Origin: Nemertoderma westbladi | Lineage: Eukaryota; Xenacoelomorpha; Nemertodermatida; Nemertodermatidae | Direction: 5' to 3' | NCBI GenBank assembly: GCA_032718475.1 | Contig: JAUCBJ010003806.1 | Coordinates: forward strand, 1-40,120 | Length of the DNA: 40,120 bases | Shown: piece after piece, positions 1 through 9,200 of the stretch | Numbering within the stretch: position 1 is the stretch's first letter | How the letters are laid out: the number at the start of each line of letters is the position of its first letter | The notes under the pieces: generated by a model | Told to the model about the DNA's origin: nothing | The model's database searches: none | Seen by the model: the letters and a program-made list of their open reading frames with translations, nothing else | Made by a program: the position numbers and the translations under genes

Positions 1-786
1 AATAAGAACAAGGAACACCTTGGCCATAAATGGCGGGCGTTCCACAGCACTGCCACCCTATTCAGTGAGTTGAATGCGTTGGAGGCGTCTAACAGGAGTA
101 CCCCCCCAACCGTCGTCAGCCCGCTCCTCGAAGATGTCGGCCATCGTGTGGACGGCGGGGCTGGGCAGCTTTTTTACTTTTACTTTACTTTACTTTTGAC
201 GTCCCGGCTGATAGCTGCTCAGCCCCGCAAGTTGTTGTCACGTCGTCGCCAGTATTCTGCACCATGGCTCGTGCCATGATCCGGCGGAGGCATTCGCCTA
301 TCCCAATTGGGCGCGGCGCACTCCAGGGCACTTATCAAGGGCAATGAGCCGGCCAGACATGAGGGCACGTGTGGACTCCCACGGGACTACTGAGTTCGCC
401 AGACTGCGAGTGATGCCAGCTATTCCCTCGCGTAGGCGTTCGCTGTGGGCCCCGTAACTTAGCAGAAAATCCTGTCAGCGGGTGGAATCGGAACCGGCGG
501 GTCCCGCCCCGCCATGGAGGTGGCGGACAGCCGACTCTATATGGGCGGCCGTTATGTCGACGTCAACTCGCACCGGTAGCTCATCTTCAAGATCCAGTAG
601 AGAACCAACCGGAGGTGCCGCCGCTGAGGGGTGTTTACTTTTGAGCACGTCCAGGACATTGACCTTGTTGCCCCCAACCTCCACGTCATTGCTGGGGTCT
701 AGTACGCCTCCAGAATCCCGGCCCGTCACCCACCGTACAGCGCTTCGCACTTTTCCTTCAAGCATAAGGGGGGTAAACAAAATATA
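1..786 (-). pseudogene. Reverse transcriptase fragment of a retroelement, broken
   Basis: Seen: read on the minus strand, this GC-rich block encodes a protein whose 101-residue opening segment (780 down to 478) runs into a TGA at 477-475. Past that stop the same frame continues with a stretch containing RALMSGRLIALDK, then in shifted frames a segment with GIGECLRRIMA and finally [14 protein letters not shown] near 100-60. The last matches motif A of reverse transcriptases, where the D binds catalytic metal. I know this arrangement from a family of cnidarian, echinoderm and lancelet retroelement polyproteins, but cannot name the clade. Lesions: the TGA, a short insertion near 310, a TTTAC-rich insertion at about 170-197 and one extra base in a seven-G run near 105. 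The element continues past the left edge, so the palm with the YxDD motif is not visible. Similarity stops near 786, where base composition turns AT-rich, so the copy is probably truncated there. Not functional. Confidence 0.8.
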
Positions 787-1764
787 GATTAAGGTAAATA
801 AGGTAAAATATATTCATTTTTTATTTTAAACATCTTTTGATACGGGTTGTGTACAACGATCACTGTAGTCTACTTCTGTATTTAATTTTTTCGAAAAAAT
901 TTTCTAGAACAAAAATGTGTTTTTTAGAACCTTAATTGAAGCTAAGATTTTCTAGAACATTAAAATAAGCTAGTTTAACAAAATCATTATTTTAAATATA
1001 ATGTTCCAGAAAAAAAAATGTTTTCTGTGAACATTAATATTTTTCTTAATTGATATCTAGCATGTTCTAGAACATTTTGCTGTCATGTAATATAATAATT
1101 TATATTATAATTGTAAAAACTAGCAAGTAGGCCTACTGTATAAAAAGTCTGGTCTATGGGTACGGTACCCAAGGTCTTGTAATGCTAACAATTCCCGAAA
1201 TTCGCGAAGAATCCGTCAGTTTCTGTGCCCTAATGTGCAATAATGACTTCGGAATCTTAATGAACGTATCCAGGGTGAGGAATTACCTCACCTCAAGCGG
1301 ACATTATGCAAAAGGATGGAGGATTCTTAACTTTTCATATCATAAAGCAAAGCAGACAATCAATATGCATCCTAGCGGGGGCCACCTTATAGGCCTAAAC
1401 AAAATTGTATGAGCTAATCAATATATCAATCAAAATAGTTAATTAATTTTGACAAAATAGGAGAGGAGAACCATTAGCTGCTAGCAGTTAATCACCAAGC
1501 ATCTGGACTGCGGAGTTATTAGAATACAGCAATTAAATAAAGCAATGTTATTTTATAAGTTATTTATATTGCGTCGGTATACATACAGTATATACCACCT
1601 GTATCAACTACTGAACGTGAACGCAGATTACGATTCAGTGGACACTGCGGCACTGCGGGAGAAATTTACAAAGTCCGATACCAGATCTACTTTTCTGGCA
1701 ACGTATAGTACACAAGGAAAGCGTAGCCGACTTACTTGAAAGGGGAGAAAGGAGGGTGGGGTGT

Positions 1765-1790
1765 GGGGGGGGGGGGGGGGGGGGGGGGGG
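1765..1790. repeat. Poly-G tract (26 G)
   Basis: Uninterrupted run of 26 G on the plus strand, inside a wider G-rich stretch from about 1742 to 1800. The run length in an assembly is uncertain because such tracts are prone to sequencing slippage. It could form a G-quadruplex. Confidence 0.9.
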
Positions 1791-1864
1791 TGGGGCGGAC
1801 CGGGCTTATCCTATCCTTATCTTGGCGAATTAATATTTCGTCTCACTGTTACATTACATATTTA

Positions 1865-1926
1865 GGGAAAGGGGCACGTTACAGTGGCACGTTACAGTGG
1901 CACGTTATTCTACCCAAAACAATAAA
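1865..1926. repeat. Fragment of inverted-repeat transposon end (same family as 34445-34823)
   Basis: The block starts GGGAAAGGGGCACGTTACAG and ends CCAAAACAATAAA. The same order of words (GGGAAAGG, then TTACAGTG, then ACCAAAACAATAAAC) makes up the left arm of the element at 34445-34823. Here a 14-bp internal word, CACGTTACAGTGG, is repeated in tandem, so the fragment has been locally amplified. I find no matching right arm within the next few hundred bases, so this is a solo end or a remnant. Confidence 0.6.
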
Positions 1927-2037
1927 TGAACGTCAATAGAACAAACAGGTCACAGTTTTATTTCTGAGAGTAATCCGCTGTTATTTGCGTTGATTTTCCA
2001 CCTGGAGAGGGATGAATTTTGATTGCGTCGAAAGTCC

Positions 2038-2038
<1 letters not shown>

Positions 2039-2072
<34 letters not shown>
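2039..2072. repeat. Poly-C tract (34 C)
   Basis: Uninterrupted run of 34 C on the plus strand, about 250 bp from the poly-G tract at 1765-1790. The two complementary runs could in principle pair as a foldback. True length is uncertain. Confidence 0.9.
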
Positions 2073-2391
2073 TGCTATGTGTGAAAGGGTTGGACATGGG
2101 AGAAACGGAATTTAAATAACCTCATTTCCATTGTCCGAGCTCGCTCGACCTACTGTAGTAATTTTCTTTCCATAATCAAAAGAGTGAAATAAAGAATGAA
2201 GAGTGCGAGAATTATTACCTTATTTCACTGTTTTTTTACCAATTCTAAAAGTGAGAAACTTGATTTTTATGATAGATAAATTTAGATATTATTGCAGATT
2301 AAACATAAATACCGGAACATATAAACAATGATTCCCATTGTCCTTAATGAATTATAAGTAAATTTTAAATTCTCTATAATTTAATACGAAA

Positions 2392-3738
2392 CTAGCAAGT
2401 TGACGCCGACAATATATTTTGTCGCTTTTCCGATTTCAGTGGGTTTGTTAACTGTCCACCGACACGTTTCTGTGAACAGCCGAGTTTTGCTGTCTGCCGA
2501 CTCCGATTGTCAGACATTGTCACGTCATTTTGTCTCCCGGCCATTGAACTTACATCAGCGCAAGTGTTGTACCTCGTGGGCGAGGTCTGAAATTTTCCGA
2601 AAAACAGATTCTTCAAACAAGCTTTTCGGAAACTTTGAACTAATACAAACATTATATAAAAGTTTAGAGCGTACATAATGTCAGCGGCATCTATAACAAT
2701 ATAAATTACAGCGGAGAACTCCAGATGCCAGTGTAGTTTACGCGCATATATTTCATCTTCGTGCGATTTAAATCCGCAAATAAAACCTTTCCGGACTTTG
2801 GATAATTCGTAATACCAAAAATGCAACTCAGCGGCTCCCAATAGAATCAGATTGAAACTCGACAAACCGACAACCACAGCCAATAGTTGGAGCACAGCGC
2901 GTTCTCGTTTCATTAAGCGACCTACTCGGCCTATTAGCGTCGCGTGCGATAGTTTGTAACTATGTCGGCGGAGTTTCCAGGCCGTTGCCAGCGATAAACC
3001 AATAACTGCCGTCATTATCATCCACGTGACAACCGGCCTGTAGTAGGTGTTTAGGTAATTATTTACTGTTTGAAATCCCAAATTTTTCGTCTTGTCCCGA
3101 ATCACAACCCAATGGGTGGTATACAACGTTTTACCGTCAGTATTATTCGCTAGCGTGATGCGTTGTTCGAGAGAATACAGACCGAACCTTGGCACTGCTA
3201 AATAGCTGTAGATTATTCCAACAAAACAAACAATAACACAAATAATATTCTTCTGGTTATGGTTTGTGATAGAGAGGACTTTCGCGCTGTAAAAAACTAA
3301 GAATCTTTCGATTGTTAAGAACAATATGCACCACGTTGACAATTCAACAAACGGCATTTGAAATGCCCGGTAATATGCGTGCATAAAGGCTGAGAGAAAG
3401 CCATGGCAACCGGAGTAAACATAGTAGGTTGAGTTTCTGTTACATGTAGAACCGTCGCAGAAATAGCCTCTACGTCTCATCATTTTGAGAAGATGGCCGA
3501 CACAAGTTAGGCTCTCAATGACGGCATCTAAACAAATAAGTTTGTAGAAGAGTGAATGAAATGTATTCTCTTTGTACACCACCGTGATGGTTAGACAATG
3601 TCCAATAAAGCCGAAGATAGTGTAGATAATACTGTATGTAAGAAGAATAGATGTAAGATAAGGATCCGTAAAAGTCGTCAACGCCCAAGACCAACTCTCA
3701 TTTATGTAATTATTAGTAGAATTATAAGAAGAATCCAT
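2392..3738 (-). CDS. Seven-transmembrane receptor, rhodopsin (class A)-like orphan GPCR
   Basis: An intact, intronless 448-residue frame from ATG (3738-3736) to a stop at 2392. Seven hydrophobic segments lie at roughly residues 29-55, 64-84, 126-150, 165-185, 233-254, 282-301 and 341-368. Class A marks are present but altered. The E/DRY motif at the end of helix 3 is ERF (144-146). NPxxY in helix 7 is replaced by ALNFYIMF (357-364). Helix 1 has GH (46-47) where GN is usual, and helix 6 lacks CWxP. D71 in helix 2 fits the sodium-site aspartate. N-glycosylation sequons NST (6-8) and NES (13-15) sit in the outer tail, and a basic helix-8 stretch with C374 (RKACLKN) follows helix 7. Family knowledge: such receptors sit in the plasma membrane and signal through G proteins. 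The ligand is unknown; a peptide-type receptor is my guess from the helix 7 pattern. No introns or expressed neighbours help to narrow it. Confidence 0.85.
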   Translation of the reverse strand: MDSSYNSTNNYINESWSWALTTFTDPYLTSILLTYSIIYTIFGFIGHCLTITVVYKENTFHSLFYKLICLDAVIESLTCVGHLLKMMRRRGYFCDGSTCNRNSTYYVYSGCHGFLSAFMHAYYRAFQMPFVELSTWCILFLTIERFLVFYSAKVLSITNHNQKNIICVIVCFVGIIYSYLAVPRFGLYSLEQRITLANNTDGKTLYTTHWVVIRDKTKNLGFQTVNNYLNTYYRPVVTWMIMTAVIGLSLATAWKLRRHSYKLSHATLIGRVGRLMKRERAVLQLLAVVVGLSSFNLILLGAAELHFWYYELSKVRKGFICGFKSHEDEIYARKLHWHLEFSAVIYIVIDAADIMYALNFYIMFVLVQSFRKACLKNLFFGKFQTSPTRYNTCADVSSMAGRQNDVTMSDNRSRQTAKLGCSQKRVGGQLTNPLKSEKRQNILSASTC

Positions 3739-5070
3739 GATTTATCCCAAATTTAAAAACTTTTAGATTTTAAAAATGACTCTATCTTGAAAATGTGATA
3801 AACTAACAAATGTTTATAGTCTAGTCCCACAGTATGCTAACATAGCCTAAAGTTTTATATACAGTATGTATATTAGTAAATATTAAAACATATAATTAAC
3901 ACAATCTACTGTATGTTCAGTTGTCGTGCTCTATGTTTTCTTCTATATTCTAAGCGTCCTCAGGCGCTCTATAAATTATTATTATTATTATTATCATATA
4001 AAAGTTTTGTTGGGAGAAAAAAAGGGTACCGAAAATGAATCGAATCTAGATAAATAAATAGTAACAATGCGTAGCAGCACCACAAACGTGACGTGGGTCA
4101 ATCGCGTTTCTGATTGTTGATTATTAGTTTGGGTGTGCTTGCATTATACATTTCAATCCTTGCAAAAAGGTTACGCCAGTCAGTGACTCGCCACAGTGAG
4201 TCGTCATTCATGATAATATGGATGGAGTGCGCAATCTTACCCTACTTGCTCCCATCTTATCCTACTCTGATGCTCTAAGAGTCTAACGGTTTCAGGGATT
4301 TGTTTTAGTTTGATTTTTTCCTTTATCACTACCACTACTGTAGGTAAGGATCAATTTTATATAAAATATAAATTTTTCATAGGCCTATATAAATGTTCAA
4401 TCAAATTCAAATTAAAAACCTAATAATCTTCGCATCACAACATTGCATTGTGCACTTGTATTTTGATACATCAAAAAGTGCGCTGATAACGCTGTAATAA
4501 GTTATTATACATTTTTAACCCTTGGGATGAAAATACCTCCTCTCCGGGTTGCAACCAAACGTCGTGATGTAATGAGAAAACGTTGGAAAGAACAAAGGAA
4601 CAGAGCAGCGGACTGAGAGGTAATGAATGTAGGCCTACTCTGTAGTACACACAGTGTGTCTCTACAGTATGTATTACAGTATAACCCTCCGGATATCAGC
4701 AACTACTGTATCCTAACGTTGACGACATCCGACGCCCCGTTTTGTTGTAATGTAGTTTCAAAAGAAGCTTTATTTCACCTCTCATGCCTCAGGGGACATC
4801 CTCAGGGGATAATCTACATTATTACACGGCGAGTAATCTCTGAACGTTACAGTATATTGGTCAGTGACCCCTAGGTTGAATTCAAATGTGCAAACAGTTT
4901 TAACATAATTTTGAAAGGATAACATGGCGCCAAGGTTGCACGACATCCTATGTTATGGTATGAAGGCAGTACTTGATGATAACGCCTATATAATAATTAT
5001 TATGTACTGATGACTTGTAACTTATCATACTGCGTAAGAATAAGAATACGGGCCCGCGGTAAATGTAGCA

Positions 5071-5088
5071 GGGGGGGGGGGGGGGGGG
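5071..5088. repeat. Poly-G tract (18 G)
   Basis: Uninterrupted run of 18 G on the plus strand in AT-rich surroundings. Confidence 0.9.
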
Positions 5089-5302
5089 TCAAACGAATGA
5101 AGTGAGGGATATAGCGCCAGCGATACATTTTTGTGTTTTTTTAATATATTTTAATGATCCATTGTTTGGGTTCCATACATTTGGTAACAGACCGTCTTTA
5201 TTTTAACCGGCATAATTTACCATAAATTTATGTGTGAAACATTTAAACTTCATTTATTTTATTAAAGAATCTACATAACAATATAACGAATAACTTTATG
5301 GT

Positions 5303-5516
5303 AGTTTATTGTTTTTGTTACATTAACACGTATTTTACCTTGTTCCAGTACTAAACAAATAAAATCTCAATATGTTTAGTCTAGTTTATTGCTTTAGTTA
5401 TCCACGTATTTCTGGGAGCTGTTTGTTTCTTTACTTATCTCTGCATGTTACTGAAAGACGTGTAAGTAAGTACACTGTACAGTCTACACTAAACACTATC
5501 GTTTATTGTTTTGGTT
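5303..5516. repeat. Three degenerate transposon-end motifs
   Basis: The word GTTTATTGTTTTGGTT, which forms part of the arms of the element at 34445-34823, occurs exactly at 5501-5516 and with substitutions at 5303 and 5393, all in the same orientation. They look like decayed right arms of that family. Individually these AT-rich matches could be chance; three in 214 bp together with exact copies elsewhere in the window make common origin likely. Confidence 0.45.
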
Positions 5517-6207
5517 CGAACCACCAAACTTAGTAACATAATATTCCTTTACTACAGTAATTCGAATAATCTTTGTATAAAAAAAACAAAAGCATTACTT
5601 TACGTTTTTAAACAGTCCAATCACAATTTATTATCAGTAAGATAAAAATAAATATCGCTAATATTGCGAGATTCTTCAGTAGATACTGTATTGGTCGTTT
5701 GAAAATAATGTTTACTAATATATGTGCCCAGCTGTTGCTTATAATGGCCCAACTCATGGAATGGTTAGATAATTTATTCTAAATATTTCTATCATGATGC
5801 GCCATGCCATGCTAATTAACTAACACTTTCCTTGCGATGATGGACGTTATAAGGATAACACAGTTACTTATAAATTACAGAAATGGTGCAATATCAGTAC
5901 ATAATGTTATATGTAGGCCTATAGCACCGGTATTTACTGAACAAAAAAGGTCTAAAATTGATACATTGATGCAATTAAAACAATTAATTATATTATTTTT
6001 TCCTTTGTTGACCATGTCACTTTTTTAACAATAAACATTTTTTTTTCTATAAAACTGAATATTTGTAGTAAGAAAATTTTCACCGTTATACATTATCGGA
6101 GCATTTTAGACAAGTGCATTTTTCGACCATTTTTTAACAATTTATCCTTTACCGTGGAAACGAGTATTTTTATAAAAATACATAATCCAAATTGTAATCT
6201 GCACTTC

Positions 6208-9200
6208 GAAGTTTCTGCTCCCCTCTCTTACAGAAGTTTCTGCTCCCCTCTCTTACAGAAGTTTCTGCCCCCCTCTCTTACAGAAGTTTCTGCTCCCCTC
6301 TCTTATAGAAGTTTCTGCTCCCCTCTCTTACAGAAGTTTCTGCCCCCCTCTCTTACAGAAGTTTCTGCTCCCCTCTCTTACAGAAGTTTCTGCTCCCCTC
6401 TCTTACAGAAGTTTCTGCCCCCCTCTCTTACAGAAGTTTCTGCTCCCCTCTCTTACAGAGGTTTCTGCTCCCCTCTCTTACATAAGTTTCTGCCCCCCTC
6501 TCTTACAGAAGTTTCTGCTCCCCTCTCTTACAGAAGTTTCTGCTCCCCTCTCTTACAGAAGTTTCTGCCCCCCTCTCTTACAGAAGTTTCTGCTCCCCTC
6601 TCTTACAGAAGTTTCTGCTCCCCTCTTTTACAGAAGTTTCTGCTCCCCTCTCTTACAGAAGTTTCTGCCCCCCTCTCTTACAGAAGTTTCTGCTCCCCTC
6701 TCTTACAGAAGTTTCTGCCCCCCTCTCTTACAGAAGTTTCTGCTCCCCTCTCTTACAGAAGTTTCTGCTCCCCTCTCTTACAGAAGTTTCTGCTCCCCTC
6801 TCTTACAGAAGTTTCTGCTCCCCTCTCTTACAGAAGTTTCTGCTCCCCTCTCTTACAGAAGTTTCTGCTCCCCTCTCTTACAGAAGTTTCTGCCCCCCTC
6901 TCTTACAGAAGTTTCTGCTCCCCTCTCTTACAGAAGTTTCTGCTCCCCTCTCTTATAGAAGTTTCTGCTCCCCTCTCTCTTACAGAAGTTTCTGCTCCCC
7001 TCTCTTACAGAAGTTTCTGCCCCCCTCTCTTACAGAAGTTTCTGCTCCCCTCTCTTATAGAAGTTTCTGCTCCCCTCTCTCTTACAGAAGTTTCTGCTCC
7101 CCTCTCTTATAGAAGTTTCTGCTCCCCTCTCTCTTACAGAAGTTTCTGCTCCCCTCTCTTACAGAAGTTTCTGCTCCCCTCTCTTACAGAAGTTTCTGCT
7201 CCCCTCTCTTACAGAAGTTTCTGCTCCCCTCTCTTACAGAAGTTTCTGCTCCCCTCTCTTACAGAAGTTTCTGCTCCCCTCTCTTACAGAAGTTTCTGCT
7301 CCCCTCTCTTACAGAAGTTTCTGCTCCCCTCTCTTACAGAAGTTTCTGCTCCCCTCTCTTACAGAAGTTTCTGCTCCCCTCTCTTACAGAAGTTTCTGCT
7401 CCCCTCTCTTATAGAAGTTTCTGCTCCCCTCTCTCTTACAGAAGTTTCTGCTCCCCTCTCTTACAGAAGTTTCTGCTCCCCTCTCTTACAGAAGTTTCTG
7501 CTCCCCTCTCTCTTACAGAAGTTTCTGCTCCCCTCTCTTACAGAAGTTTCTGCTCCCCTCTCTTACAGAAGTTTCTGCTCCCCCTCTCTTACAGAAGTTT
7601 CTGCTCCCCTCTCTTACAGAAGTTTCTGCTCCCCTCTCTTACAGAAGTTTCTGCTCCCCCTCTCTTACAGAAGTTTCTGCTCCCCTCTCTCTTACAGAAG
7701 TTTCTGCTCCCCTCTCTTACAGAAGTTTCTGCTCCCCTCTCTCTTACAGAAGTTTCTGCTCCCCTCTCTTACAGAAGTTTCTGCTCCCCTCTCTTACAGA
7801 AGTTTCTGCTCCCCTCTCTTACAGAAGTTTCTGCTCCCCTCTCTTACAGAAGTTTCTGCTCCCCTCTCTTACAGAAGTTTCTGCTCCCCTCTCTTACAGA
7901 AGTTTCTGCTCCCCTCTCTTACAGAAGTTTCTGCTCCCCTCTCTTACAGAAGTTTCTGCTCCCCTCTCTTACAGAAGTTTCTGCTCCCCTCTCTTACAGA
8001 AGTTTCTGCTCCCCTCTCTCTTACAGAAGTTTCTGCTCCCCTCTCTTACAGAAGTTTCTGCCCCCCTCTCTTACAGAAGTTTCTGCTCCCCTCTCTTATA
8101 GAAGTTTCTGCTCCCCTCTCTCTTACAGAAGTTTCTGCTCCCCTCTCTTATAGAAGTTTCTGCTCCCCTCTCTCTTACAGAAGTTTCTGCTCCCCTCTCT
8201 TATAGAAGTTTCTGCTCCCCTCTCTTACAGAAGTTTCTGCTCCCCTCTCTTACAGAAGTTTCTGCTCCCCTCTCTTACAGAAGTTTCTGCTCCCCTCTCT
8301 TACAGAAGTTTCTGCTCCCCTCTCTTACAGAAGTTTCTGCTCCCCTCTCTTACAGAAGTTTCTGCCCCCCTCTCTTACATAAGTTTCTGCTCCCCTCTCT
8401 TACATAAGTTTCTGCTCCCCTCTCTTACAGAAGTTTCTGCTCCCCTCTCTTATAGAAGTTTCTGCTCCCCTCTCTCTTACAGAAGTTTCTGCTCCCCTCT
8501 CTTACAGAAGTTTCTGCTCCCCTCTCTTATAGAAGTTTCTGCTCCCCTCTCTCTTACAGAAGTTTCTGCTCCCCTCTCTTACAGAAGTTTCTGCTCCCCT
8601 CTCTTACAGAAGTTTCTGCTCCCCTCTCTCTTACAGAAGTTTCTGCTCCCCTCTCTTACAGAAGTTTCTGCTCCCCTCTCTTATAGAAGTTTCTGCTCCC
8701 CTCTCTCTTACAGAAGTTTCTGCTCCCCTCTCTTACAGAAGTTTCTGCTCCCCTCTCTTACAGAAGTTTCTGCTCCCCCTCTCTTACAGAAGTTTCTGCT
8801 CCCCTCTCTTACAGAAGTTTCTGCTCCCCTCTCTTACAGAAGTTTCTGCTCCCCTCTCTCTTACAGAAGTTTCTGCTCCCCTCTCTTACAGAAGTTTCTG
8901 CTCCCCTCTCTTATAGAAGTTTCTGCTCCCCTCTCTCTTACAGAAGTTTCTGCTCCCCTCTCTTACAGAAGTTTCTGCCCCCCTCTCTTACAGAAGTTTC
9001 TGCTCCCCTCTCTTACAGAAGTTTCTGCTCCCCTCTCTCTTACAGAAGTTTCTGCTCCCCTCTCTTATAGAAGTTTCTGCTCCCCTCTCTCTTACAGAAG
9101 TTTCTGCTCCCCTCTCTTACAGAAGTTTCTGCTCCCCTCTCTTACAGAAGTTTCTGCTCCCCTCTCTTACAGAAGTTTCTGCTCCCCTCTCTTACAGAAG

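Larger units (their letters stand above)
787..2391. other. AT-rich intergenic spacer
   Basis: No convincing coding sequence; the open frames here are short and lack protein-like composition. It holds several TTCTAGAA-type palindromes between about 895 and 1085, two long homopolymer runs and a transposon-end fragment, each listed separately. The last few bases upstream of 2392 are the 3' flank of the receptor gene; a possible ATTAAA polyadenylation signal on the minus strand lies within about 15 bases of its stop, which is unusually close. Confidence 0.6.
3739..6207. other. AT-rich intergenic spacer between the receptor gene and the 25-bp satellite
   Basis: No supported gene. It holds an ATT microsatellite at about 3976-3994 preceded by GGCGCTCTATAAATT, a word I associate with SINE or LINE tails in invertebrates (weak). 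There is also a short near-palindrome around 4185-4212, a poly-G run at 5071-5088 and three transposon-end motifs at 5303-5516. The receptor promoter must lie just right of 3738, but no TATA box or initiator can be singled out in sequence this AT-rich. Confidence 0.55.

Noticed and set aside
482-787. 101-codon plus-strand frame
   Set aside because: Antisense shadow of the reverse-transcriptase fragment, which has the recognisable motifs.
5501-5525. tRNA B-box-like GGTTCGAACC
   Set aside because: No A-box or cloverleaf can be drawn upstream; the word is an extension of the transposon-end motif.
6154-8205. 683-codon open frame on the plus strand
   Set aside because: It is the translation of the 25-bp satellite, which lacks stops on this strand; the 25-residue period is exactly three units and the frame breaks wherever indels accumulate.
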